Below are positions 32,017-39,714 of a DNA stretch of 42,704 bases, piece by piece. The notes beneath the pieces were generated by a model. The model was not told the DNA's origin, did no database searches, and saw only the letters and a program-made list of their open reading frames with translations. The translations under genes and the position numbers were made by a program. The stretch comes from Pseudomonadota bacterium (GTDB taxonomy: Bacteria; Pseudomonadota; Alphaproteobacteria; Reyranellales; Reyranellaceae): positions 1 through 42,704 of the forward strand of contig JAIUOX010000034.1 of the NCBI GenBank assembly GCA_020160955.1. Direction: 5' to 3'. Position 1 is the first letter of the stretch. Every line of letters begins with the position of its first letter.

Positions 32017-33426
32017 TCACCGGGCGGGCTCCGGCGAGCGCCGTCGCGATCCGAGGGCGAGCGCGACTTCGCCCATCACGGGCAGCCAGGCACTTGCCGC
32101 CAGCAGGGGCATGGCGACCATCATCGCGAGGCCAAGGGGCAGCGTCCACGGGCTCACCCGCCGCCAGGCGCGCGCCGGGACGGGCGGGAAGAGCGGGGCG
32201 CCGGCGCGCAGCCTCCGGAAGACCATCATCCACCCGGAGACCAGGGAGAACAGCACCCCGGCCCCGAACAGGAACAGGATGGCCTGGTTCCAGACGCCGA
32301 ACTCGCCGCGATGGAAGGGAATGCCGATGGCCGTGGCTTTGCCGAACGCGGTCTGGTCGGACCAGTCGCTGAAGTAGAGTTGCTTGCCAGAGTAGGCATC
32401 GACCAGCAGGTCGAAGCTCCGCAGCGGTTGCCCCTTCTTCTCGAGGTGGTTGGCGCGCCAGAAGCCGTCGCGGCCGGCCGGCGGCATGACCTGCGTCGCC
32501 ACCTCGGGCGCCTGCTGCCGGATCGCCTGCCAGGCCTGTTCCCAGGTCAGCATCGGGGTCCCCTCGGTCGGCGTCGACTTGAAGTGCGCGGGGATTCGCG
32601 GCGGCGCCTGCCCGGCGGCGTCTCGCGCCCACCGGACCTGCCCGCCGGCCGTGCGGCTCCAGGTGAGCCCGGTGGTCAGCATGACGACGCTGACCAGCGA
32701 CAGGACGATGCCGATGAAGGCGTGCCATTGCTTCCACGCGAGCCGCCCCTTCGCGCCCGCCACGGGGAGACCGGGCTGGCCTGCGCGGGGCCACCACAGG
32801 ACGATGCCGGTGAGCAGCATCACCATCATCCAGCTGGCGGCGAGTTCGATCATCCAGCGCCAGCCGTCGCCCTGCTGCAGGCTGGAGTGGAGCTTGCGGG
32901 CCCACGTCCCGAACCGATCGCGCTCGGGCAGCGAGCCGAGCACCGCGGCGGTGTAGGGGTTGACGTAGACGACGACGGCCCGTTCGGGAACGCCGAAGTT
33001 GGGCCGCAGGAAGCGCGGCGTTGCCGGCATTGCGGGAGGAACGGCGTGTCCGGCGTGTCCGTCGCCGGCTGAAGGGGCGGCGGCTGTCGGCCGGGCCGTG
33101 TCACGCGGCGCCGCCGGAACGAAGGCGACCCGGACACTGTCCCGCGGGTCGATGGCGGGGAGCACGGAATGGAGCGTGAAGCCATCCGGCGCGGCGCGCC
33201 GGGCGGCATCGACCGACCTGTCCAGCGGCAGCCGCTCGCCGGCCGGCGCGACGGTATCGAGGGACCGGTACATCGAACGCTCGATCTGCGGCGTGAAGAC
33301 GTACAGCAGGCCCGTCAGGCAGGCGACGATGGCGAAGGGGCTGGAGATAAGCGCGGCCCAGAAGTGAAGCCGCCACAGCAGGCTTCGACGGATCGCGCGG
33401 AGTTGGAGGGCTGTCGTGACCGTCAA
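32017..33426 (-). CDS. PepSY-domain membrane protein (PepSY-TM, reductase-like)
   Basis: A 469-residue membrane protein of the PepSY-associated TM family, with four main helices and periplasmic PepSY-like modules. Typical marks are RRSLLWRLHFWAALISSPFAIVACLTGLLYVF at the N-terminus, the ARKLHSSLQQGDGWRWMIELAASWMMVMLLTG segment, and WKQWHAFIG. A His-rich insert (GDGHAGHAVPP, near 122) might bind metal. Members often accompany TonB-dependent receptors and are thought to reduce ferric or cupric chelates or to move electrons across the membrane. The only usable start is TTG 33426, seven bases after GGAG. Confidence 0.85.
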   Translation of the reverse strand: MTVTTALQLRAIRRSLLWRLHFWAALISSPFAIVACLTGLLYVFTPQIERSMYRSLDTVAPAGERLPLDRSVDAARRAAPDGFTLHSVLPAIDPRDSVRVAFVPAAPRDTARPTAAAPSAGDGHAGHAVPPAMPATPRFLRPNFGVPERAVVVYVNPYTAAVLGSLPERDRFGTWARKLHSSLQQGDGWRWMIELAASWMMVMLLTGIVLWWPRAGQPGLPVAGAKGRLAWKQWHAFIGIVLSLVSVVMLTTGLTWSRTAGGQVRWARDAAGQAPPRIPAHFKSTPTEGTPMLTWEQAWQAIRQQAPEVATQVMPPAGRDGFWRANHLEKKGQPLRSFDLLVDAYSGKQLYFSDWSDQTAFGKATAIGIPFHRGEFGVWNQAILFLFGAGVLFSLVSGWMMVFRRLRAGAPLFPPVPARAWRRVSPWTLPLGLAMMVAMPLLAASAWLPVMGEVALALGSRRRSPEPAR

Positions 33427-33480
33427 TGCCAGTCTCCGTCGGACTTCGCCCGGGATCGCGAAGGGAAGCGGGGAAAGTTG

Positions 33481-33509
33481 CCGGCATCGGCGGGAGCCGC
33501 CGATGCCGG
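33481..33509. terminator. Perfect 13-base-pair hairpin between receptor and PepSY genes
   Basis: CCGGCATCGGCGG pairs with CCGCCGATGCCGG over a GAG loop in the 109-base gap between the receptor and the PepSY gene. No T-tract follows on the minus strand (only a CTTT). It lies inside an operon, so partial termination or RNA processing that lowers downstream expression is plausible. Confidence 0.5.
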
Positions 33510-33535
33510 TACGGTGCGGTTTCTTGCCGGCACGG

Positions 33536-35863
33536 CTAGAACTTCGCCTTGAGGCTGGCGACGAACGTCCTGTTCGGGAACGGGTGGAACAGGATGTACT
33601 TGTAGTCGTTCACGTTATCGACGCCGAACTCCAGCGCGGCGTTGTCCATGATCTGGAAGCGTGCCTTCAGGTCGATCACGAAGAACGGATCGAAGCTGCC
33701 ATAGACGCCGTGGATGTAGTCGCTGTTGTCGAGCGTCGAATACATCCAGCCCTGCCAGCGTGCGCCGGCGAACAGGCTCCACTTGTCGTCCGGCCGGTAG
33801 GTGGCGGTGAGCGTGCCGCGCCACTGCGGCACGTACGGCGCCCACATGCCCTGCGAGTAGGACCCGAACGAACTCTGGAACCCGGGATTGGAGATGATCT
33901 TGGAATCGACGTAGGTGACGCTGCCCGCCAGGTCGAAGCCCTTGAAGGCGACGTCCTTGAGCTCGCCGGCCAGCTCGATGCCGCGGTTGCGGATCAGGCC
34001 GACGTTCTGCCAGGTGTTGGTCAGGATGCCGTTGATCGGGCTGGTCTGCTGGATCAGGGCGTTGGCCGTGTCCTCCTCGAAGAGCGTGAGCCGCGCCCGG
34101 GAGTTCGCGTCCTGGCGCTCGATGGACCACTCGAAGCTGAGGGCGGATTCGGGCGTGAGGTACGGATTGGGGATGGCGTTGGTCAGGCCGGTCGTCACGA
34201 GCTGGTAGAGTTCGGAGACGGTCGGGTAGCGGTTGGCCTGGCCGAAGTTGAAGCGCGTGCTCCAGGTCGGATTGATGGTCCAGTCGATCGACGCCTTGGG
34301 CGAGAAGTTGGTGGCCTGGACGGTCGGGTAGCTGACCGACGTGTTGCCCAGCACGTTGTAGCCGCCAAAGGCGGTCCAGTTCTCGAGCCGGCCGCCCAGC
34401 GTGGCCGTCAATCCCGGTGCGAAGGTCCACTTGTCCTGGAGCCAGAAGCCCCAGGTCTGGGTCTTGCCGGCGCCGAACGAGGTCAGCGGGCCGGTGCCGT
34501 TGATCGACGCGGTCAGCCAGTTGCTGGCCGAGTAGGTCGGGTTGCTGAGCGTGTACTGGTCGCCATGGACGCCGAAGCTGACCTGGTGCGGCCCCTCCAG
34601 TCCCTGCGGCCGGTAGTTGAACTTGGCATCGGCGGTCCACCAGTTGGTGCCGTCGAGGCGCGTCACCGTGCCGGCCGTCGTGAAGTTCAGGCCGGGCCCG
34701 ACACCCGACGGCCCGCGCTGCAGCGAGGTCAGGTAGGTGTAGTAGGTGCCGATCAGCTCGAAGTCGAAGGTCCCCTTGGTGTCGCTCCGCAGGGCGACGG
34801 CATTCGCGAGGTGCTGTTCCTGGAGATTGTAGTTGCCCGAGGCGAAGGCGTTCACGGCGCCGAAGGTCGGGGTGCCGTTGGGCGCCCGCAGGTAGCTCTG
34901 GACCGTGGAGTAGGCGATGTTTTGCCAGTACCCGATGGTGTGGGTGAACTTCAGCCAGTCGTTGAGGTCGATGCCCCACTTGAGCTTGTAGTTGTTCATC
35001 GTCGTGTGGAGCAGGCCGCTGGCGCCGACCACGTCGGCCTGGACGCCGCTCTTGTTGAGCGCCCAGATGCTGCCCGACGTGCCGTTGACCTGGTTCGGGT
35101 TGGTGACGAAGCCGAGCGGCTGGCTGAAGCTTTCCTCGCGGTTCGCGGCGAGGAAGAACGAGAACGCCCCGACCTTGCTGCCGATCGTGCCGGCGGTGTT
35201 CGACGTCGAGTAGGTGTCCTGCGTCGCGTAGTAGTTGAAGTTCTGGAACGCGAGAGTCTGCCCCAGCGTGATCTCGGTCTTCTCCGGCATGCGCGTCGAG
35301 ATGAGCATCACGCCGCCCATCGAGTTGCCCGGGTAGGCGGCCGAGAACGGGCCGTAGAGAAAGTCGATGCCCTTGATCTCCTCCGGCGACACCAGGCCCC
35401 AGCGCGGCGCGCCGGTCGTGTTGTTGTTGCTGATCAGGGCCGTCAGCAGGATGTCGTCGGCATAGACGAGCGTGCGGGCACTGGAATTGACGCCCCAGGT
35501 GCGGGTCGCCAGCACCGGCTGCGTGTCGCCGTAGTTGCGCTTGCGGACGAACAGGCTCGGCATGTACTTCGCCGCGTCCTCGGTATCGACGATGTTGATC
35601 GAGGCATCGATCTTCTTCTCGTCGATGCTCTCCCGCGTCTGGGGCATCGCGTAGCGATCGATCTGGGGCGACACGGCGGGCACGCCGGGCGCCGGTTGCG
35701 GGGCCGTCACGGTGACCGGCGGCAGGTTGACCGGTGCGGTCGCCGGCGCGGCGGACGGGTCGGCGGGTGACGGACTGGGTGACGTGGATTGGGCCTTGGC
35801 GAGCGCTGGAATCAGCGCCAGGCCCACGATGGCGGCGGTCGTTGCCGCGCGAACGGACAGCAT
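33536..35863 (-). CDS. TonB-dependent outer-membrane receptor of the copper cluster (second of three)
   Basis: A 775-residue receptor: signal peptide (MLSVRAATTAAIVGLALIPALAKA), a TonB-box-like VTVTAPQ near residue 52, a plug with FLYGPFSAAYPGNSMGGVMLISTR, and a long barrel ending in a C-terminal Phe (KAKF). The cognate ligand is not readable; the neighbours (PCuAC, MbnP, MbnH, PepSY) point to copper or a copper chelate. ATG 35863 follows GGGGAGAG; the longer start 35878 is not preferred. It differs from canonical OprC-type copper receptors as far as I can judge by eye. Confidence 0.92.
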   Translation of the reverse strand: MLSVRAATTAAIVGLALIPALAKAQSTSPSPSPADPSAAPATAPVNLPPVTVTAPQPAPGVPAVSPQIDRYAMPQTRESIDEKKIDASINIVDTEDAAKYMPSLFVRKRNYGDTQPVLATRTWGVNSSARTLVYADDILLTALISNNNTTGAPRWGLVSPEEIKGIDFLYGPFSAAYPGNSMGGVMLISTRMPEKTEITLGQTLAFQNFNYYATQDTYSTSNTAGTIGSKVGAFSFFLAANREESFSQPLGFVTNPNQVNGTSGSIWALNKSGVQADVVGASGLLHTTMNNYKLKWGIDLNDWLKFTHTIGYWQNIAYSTVQSYLRAPNGTPTFGAVNAFASGNYNLQEQHLANAVALRSDTKGTFDFELIGTYYTYLTSLQRGPSGVGPGLNFTTAGTVTRLDGTNWWTADAKFNYRPQGLEGPHQVSFGVHGDQYTLSNPTYSASNWLTASINGTGPLTSFGAGKTQTWGFWLQDKWTFAPGLTATLGGRLENWTAFGGYNVLGNTSVSYPTVQATNFSPKASIDWTINPTWSTRFNFGQANRYPTVSELYQLVTTGLTNAIPNPYLTPESALSFEWSIERQDANSRARLTLFEEDTANALIQQTSPINGILTNTWQNVGLIRNRGIELAGELKDVAFKGFDLAGSVTYVDSKIISNPGFQSSFGSYSQGMWAPYVPQWRGTLTATYRPDDKWSLFAGARWQGWMYSTLDNSDYIHGVYGSFDPFFVIDLKARFQIMDNAALEFGVDNVNDYKYILFHPFPNRTFVASLKAKF

Positions 35864-35926
35864 GAATTCTCTCCCCAAATGACGACGAACGCGACGCGCC
35901 AGGGGCGACGTCGCGGCTTCAGACGG

Positions 35927-36301
35927 TCAGGTGGGGAAGGGTGGCGCGCGGGGTTGGGCGGGCCCGTCGCGGATGCCGACGGGCGTCAGGGACTCGGCGG
36001 CGGCCAGCGGCCGCACCGGGCAGGAGGGCGGCTCGATCGCCACGAAGGCGGTCGAGGGTTCGCCCAGCATCGGCGCGTGGGCGAGGCCCAGGCAGCACTC
36101 GTGCAGCTGGGTCGCAGTCGGCGTCGCGTGGTCGTCGTCCTGCGTCGCGGCGGGCAGGCAGAAGGCCGCCCAGGTCGCCGGGCTGCCGTCGCGCATCATC
36201 GCGGCGTGGGCCAGCGGCTGCAGGAAGTTGAGGGTGATCGCAAACAGCGCCGCGGCGAAGGCCGCCGCGCGCCAACCCTGGTCGGAGCGGTTGCGAGTCA
36301 T
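35927..36301 (-). CDS. DUF2946-like protein (second copy), upstream of the copper-cluster receptor
   Basis: A 124-residue protein with one hydrophobic helix (AAFAAALFAITLNFLQPLAHAAMM), Cys in AFCLPA and HECCLGL, and the C-terminal GPAQPRAPP. It is clearly related to the protein at 18506-18892: both have QPLAHA in the helix, F-C-L, H-E-x-C and the same ending, and both sit directly upstream of a TonB-dependent receptor gene on the same strand. It may bind metal or support receptor function; neither is proven. The start is ATG 36301, 58 bases after the stop of the btuD-like gene. Confidence 0.75.
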   Translation of the reverse strand: MTRNRSDQGWRAAAFAAALFAITLNFLQPLAHAAMMRDGSPATWAAFCLPAATQDDDHATPTATQLHECCLGLAHAPMLGEPSTAFVAIEPPSCPVRPLAAAESLTPVGIRDGPAQPRAPPFPT

Positions 36302-36359
36302 AATCTCAGTAAGCCACGGTTCGGGGCTGCGCGGAAGCGGCAGCTTGCCTCAGGCGAAA

Positions 36360-37139
36360 TCAGGTGCGGCGCGCCCACGCCACCGGCACCGGCTGGCCCT
36401 CGACGGCGAGCATGCGGAAGCCGACACCGTAGGCGGCCTCGATGATCGCCGGCTGCAGCGCCGTGCCGGGCGGGCCGTCGGCGGCGACCCGGCCGCCCGC
36501 CAGCACCACCACCCGGTCGGCGAAGCGCGCCGCGAGACCGAGGTCGTGCAGGCTGACCACCACCGATCCGCCGCGTGCCGCCTCGGCGCGCAGCACCGCC
36601 ATGGTGTCGAGCGCGTAGGCCGGGTCGAGGCTGGCGACCGGCTCGTCGGCCAGCAGCACCGCCGCCTCGGTGGCGAGCGCGCGGGCCAGCATCAGGCGGG
36701 CGCGCTCGCCCTGGGACAGCGCGTCGATCGGCCGGTCGGCCAGCGCCTGGCCGTCGACCCGGTCGAGGGCGCGGGCGATCGCCGCGGCGTCGGTCGCCGA
36801 CAGCGGCCGCGCAAGGTCGGCGCCATGCGGCAGGCGCCCGAGCGCCACGAGGTCGCGACCGAGCAGCGGCCAGTAGGCCTGCACCGACTGCGGCAGGAAG
36901 GCGATGCGGCGTGCCCGTTGCGCCGGGCCGAGCGTGGCGAGCGGCTGGCCGTCCAGTGTCACCGTGCCGGCCGCCGGCGTCTCGAGCCCGGCGAGGTGGC
37001 GCAGCAGCGTCGTCTTGCCCGAGCCGTTCGGGCCGACGATCGCGGTGACCGCGCCGGCGGCGAAGGCGAGGCTCACCTCGTCCAGCACGCGGCGCGGGCC
37101 GCGCTGGCAGGCCAGCCGATCGGTGACGAGCCCGGTCAT
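36360..37139 (-). CDS. btuD: ABC transporter ATPase, FecE/BtuD type (cobalamin uptake)
   Basis: A 259-residue ABC ATPase with Walker A GPNGSGKTTLL (near residue 38), a Q-loop at FLPQSV, signature LSQGERARLMLARAL, Walker B AAVLLADEPVASLD and the H-loop SLHD. The wording is typical of iron-siderophore, haemin and cobalamin importers. The operon begins with a cobalamin riboswitch and a BtuB-type receptor, so cobalamin is the likely cargo. Its start overlaps the permease gene in an ATGA. Symbol by context. Confidence 0.88.
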   Translation of the reverse strand: MTGLVTDRLACQRGPRRVLDEVSLAFAAGAVTAIVGPNGSGKTTLLRHLAGLETPAAGTVTLDGQPLATLGPAQRARRIAFLPQSVQAYWPLLGRDLVALGRLPHGADLARPLSATDAAAIARALDRVDGQALADRPIDALSQGERARLMLARALATEAAVLLADEPVASLDPAYALDTMAVLRAEAARGGSVVVSLHDLGLAARFADRVVVLAGGRVAADGPPGTALQPAIIEAAYGVGFRMLAVEGQPVPVAWARRT

Positions 37140-38092
37140 GTCGCCAGCCACGCCGAGCGGGCGCGGCGTACCGCGTAGACGAGGAACGGCGCGCCGACCA
37201 GCGACGTCAGCACGCCGAGCTGCAGCTCGACCGAGGTCGGCAGCAGGCGGATCAGGATGTCGGCGCCCATCACAAGCACGGCGCCGACCAGCATCGACGG
37301 CACCAGCGTCGCGCCCGGCCGGAAGCCGACGCGGCCGCGCACGAGGTGCGGCGCGATCAGGCCGACGAAGCCGATGACGCCGGCGACCGAGGTCGCCGCG
37401 CCGACCATCAGGCCGACGCCGAGGGTGAGGCGCAGCCCCAGCCGGTTGGTCTCGACGCCGAGACTGCGCGCCGCGTCCTCGCCCAGCGACAGCGCGTCGA
37501 GCCCGCGCCGCGCGCCCTGCACGACCAGCGCGCCGGCGACGATGAACGGCGCGGCGAGGCCGAGGTAGCGCAAGTCGCGGTCGGCGATCGAGCCGGCCAG
37601 CCACAGCGAGATCTCCTGGTAGGCGAACGGGTTGGGCGACAGCGCCAGCACCAGGGCGATCAGCGCGCCGGCCAGCGCGTTGATCGCCACGCCGACCAGC
37701 AGCAGCGAAACGACACTGGTGCCGGCGCGCACCGCCGCCATCAGGAGGGTGACGGCGATCGCCGCGCCGGCGATGCCGGCCAGCGGCAGGGCCAGCGCGA
37801 AAGCGGCGGCGAGGCCGCTGTAGAAGGCGCAGACGGCGGCGAAGCTCGCGCAGGCCGAGACGCCGATCACGCCGGGCTCGGCCAGCGGGTTGCGCAGCCA
37901 CGCCTGCAGCACCGCGCCGCTCAGGCCCAGCGCGCCGCCGACCAGCAGGCCGAGCGTGGCGCGCGGTACGCGCAGTTCCCAGAAGATCGCCCAGCCGACC
38001 TCGTTGCCCAGCCGCCACGGCCACACCGACGGGCCGACCGCCAGCGACACGACGTAGAGCACGGCGACCAGCAGGACGAGGCGCCGGGTCAT
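37136..38092 (-). CDS. btuC: ABC transporter permease, FecCD/BtuC type (cobalamin uptake)
   Basis: A 318-residue FecCD-type permease with about nine to ten helices. Family stretches: WELRVPRATLGLLVGGALGLSGAVLQAWLRNPLAEPGVIGVS, the GEDAARSLGVETNRLG coupling helix that touches the ATPase, and GFVGLIAPHLVR. The start overlaps the upstream btuF-like stop by 4 bases, and its own stop overlaps btuD. Together with the riboswitch this is a cobalamin importer. ATG 38092 is used; longer frames belong to the upstream gene's shadow. Confidence 0.9.
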   Translation of the reverse strand: MTRRLVLLVAVLYVVSLAVGPSVWPWRLGNEVGWAIFWELRVPRATLGLLVGGALGLSGAVLQAWLRNPLAEPGVIGVSACASFAAVCAFYSGLAAAFALALPLAGIAGAAIAVTLLMAAVRAGTSVVSLLLVGVAINALAGALIALVLALSPNPFAYQEISLWLAGSIADRDLRYLGLAAPFIVAGALVVQGARRGLDALSLGEDAARSLGVETNRLGLRLTLGVGLMVGAATSVAGVIGFVGLIAPHLVRGRVGFRPGATLVPSMLVGAVLVMGADILIRLLPTSVELQLGVLTSLVGAPFLVYAVRRARSAWLAT

Positions 38093-38913
38093 CGCCGCGC
38101 CTCGTTCCGCGCTTCTGCCAGCTTGCGCAGCACCTCGAGGTTGTCGGGACCGGCGCAGATCGAGTGGCGCAGCGGCACCGAGACGATGCGCGCGTGGCCG
38201 TCCAGCGCGCTGAGCGCGTGGTGATCGATGAACTCGGTGGCGCGCGAGGGATTGTCGTTGGCCGCGCCGTCGAACACCAGGAGGTCGGGCTGTCCGGCCA
38301 GCACCGCCTCCAGCCGCAGGCGGCCGTAGGCGCCGATGCCGAGGTCGGCGGCGAGGTTGCGCCAGCCGGCGAGGCGCAGCAGCTCGTCCATCAGGCTGCC
38401 GCGCCCGGCGGTGGCGCTGTGCGCGCCCAGCACGGCGGCGGTGCCGGCCGGCTGTGCCGGCGTCGGCAGGGCAGCGCGGCGCGCCTGCATGTCCTCGATC
38501 ACGGCGCGGGCCGCGTCCTCGCGGCCGAGCGCGGCGCCGATCTGGCGGATCAGTCCCTCGGCCTCGGCCAGCGACGACGCCCACGGCAGTTCGAGCAGGG
38601 GAACGCCGGCGCGGCGCAGCAGGTGTTTCACCGTGGCCAGCTGGTCGCGCCCGACGATCACCAGGTCGGGCCGCAGGTCGAGGATCGATTCCGCCGAGGC
38701 GCGCACGGTCGGCAGCTGTCGCGCCTGCTCGGCCATCACCGACAGCCGCGGGTCGGTGGCGAGGTAGCTGACGCCGACCAGCTGGCCGGGCGCGGCGAGG
38801 CGCAGGGCGAGCTGGTCGAGGCAGAGGTTGACGGTGACCACGCGCTTCGGCGGCTCGGCGCGCGCCGGCAGGGCGGCGAGCACGACTGCGAGCAGCGGCA
38901 GCAGGTGCCGCAT
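38089..38913 (-). CDS. btuF: Periplasmic cobalamin-binding protein, BtuF-like
   Basis: A 274-residue protein with a signal peptide (MRHLLPLLAVVLAALPARA) and a BtuF/FhuD-type two-lobe domain: KRVVTVNLCLDQLALRLA near residue 23, ILDLRPDLVIVGR near 76, and LPWASSLAEAEGLIRQIG near 112. It would pass corrinoid from the outer-membrane receptor to BtuCD. It starts 8 bases after the stop of the nitrilase-family gene and overlaps the permease start by 4 bases. Confidence 0.85.
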   Translation of the reverse strand: MRHLLPLLAVVLAALPARAEPPKRVVTVNLCLDQLALRLAAPGQLVGVSYLATDPRLSVMAEQARQLPTVRASAESILDLRPDLVIVGRDQLATVKHLLRRAGVPLLELPWASSLAEAEGLIRQIGAALGREDAARAVIEDMQARRAALPTPAQPAGTAAVLGAHSATAGRGSLMDELLRLAGWRNLAADLGIGAYGRLRLEAVLAGQPDLLVFDGAANDNPSRATEFIDHHALSALDGHARIVSVPLRHSICAGPDNLEVLRKLAEARNEARR

Positions 38914-38921
38914 CGTTCGCG

Positions 38922-39686
38922 TCACAGGTGCCGCCAGTTGGCGATCGCGCCGTCCTGCCAGTCGAACAGCAGGGTCGCGGGGGCGGCCTCGGCGTATTCG
39001 AAGGCGATGGCGCCGCCTGCCGCGACCACCGAACGCGCGCCGGTGAAGTCCATCGAGTCGGGCCCGGTGCGGTTGCACACCACGACAGGCCGGCCGGTGT
39101 CGGCCGAGGCGCGCTCCCACTCGCCGTCGGGGCCGTGGTGGCCCGGCGCCCATGCCGCCCCGGAGACCAGCAGGTCGATCCCCGGCGCCGCCGTCTCGGC
39201 GACCAGCCGGCGCGAGTAGAGGTCGGCGCAGATCGCCAGCCCCAGCCGACCGATCCCGGGCGCTTCCAGCACCGTCGCGCGGTCGCCCGGCGTCGACCAC
39301 GATTCGGACCCGACGCGCAGCGCGTTGACCTTGCGATGGCCGCCGAGCCGGGTGCCGTCCGGCGCGAACAGCAGCAGGCTGTTGAACAGCGCGGCGTCGG
39401 CCGCTTCAGGCGTGCCGAGCAGCAGGAAGGCCTTCGAGCGGCGCGCCAGGCCGGCCGCCCAGGCGAGCCGCTCGGTCTGCCCGGCGGCGATCCAGCCGGT
39501 GCCGATCAGGTCGCGGAAGCCGTAGCCGCTCAGCGCCAGCTCCGGCGTGACGACCAGCCGCGCGCCGGCCGCGGCGGCGGCCAGCGCGGCGGAGTCGATC
39601 CGCCGCCGGTTGTCGTCGAGATCGCCGGGACGCGGCGCGAGGTGCAGCAGGGCGAGGGTTACGGGATGTCCCGACGTCGGTATCAT
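38922..39686 (-). CDS. Nitrilase-superfamily carbon-nitrogen hydrolase inside the cobalamin operon
   Basis: A 254-residue enzyme with the Glu-Lys-Cys triad of the nitrilase superfamily: Glu49 in TPELALSGYG, Lys119 in HRKVNALR, and Cys153 in AICADLYSR. It shows no signal peptide, so it acts in the cytosol. The TPELALSGYG and AICADL wording is like amidases and glutaminase-type members rather than aliphatic nitrilases. It sits between btuB and btuF with gaps of 28 and 8 bases, so it is expressed under the same B12 riboswitch. No established B12-uptake operon needs such an enzyme; an amide-hydrolysing role on corrinoids is a guess. Confidence 0.85.
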   Translation of the reverse strand: MIPTSGHPVTLALLHLAPRPGDLDDNRRRIDSAALAAAAAGARLVVTPELALSGYGFRDLIGTGWIAAGQTERLAWAAGLARRSKAFLLLGTPEAADAALFNSLLLFAPDGTRLGGHRKVNALRVGSESWSTPGDRATVLEAPGIGRLGLAICADLYSRRLVAETAAPGIDLLVSGAAWAPGHHGPDGEWERASADTGRPVVVCNRTGPDSMDFTGARSVVAAGGAIAFEYAEAAPATLLFDWQDGAIANWRHL

Positions 39687-39714
39687 GACCGAACGAGACT
39701 ATCCCAGCCCGCCG

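Noticed and set aside
28777..33072. A 1431-codon open frame on the plus strand
   Set aside because: It lies entirely opposite tonB, the MbnH- and MbnP-like, PCuAC and PepSY genes, has Arg/Gly/Ala/His-rich low-information sequence, no domain and no ribosome-binding site. It is a GC-driven antisense shadow.
25731..36359. A methanobactin precursor peptide (mbnA) and mbnB/mbnC genes near the MbnP/MbnH pair
   Set aside because: No short Cys-containing leader-core peptide with a sensible start and no MbnB- or MbnC-like proteins were seen, so a methanobactin biosynthesis locus is not supported.
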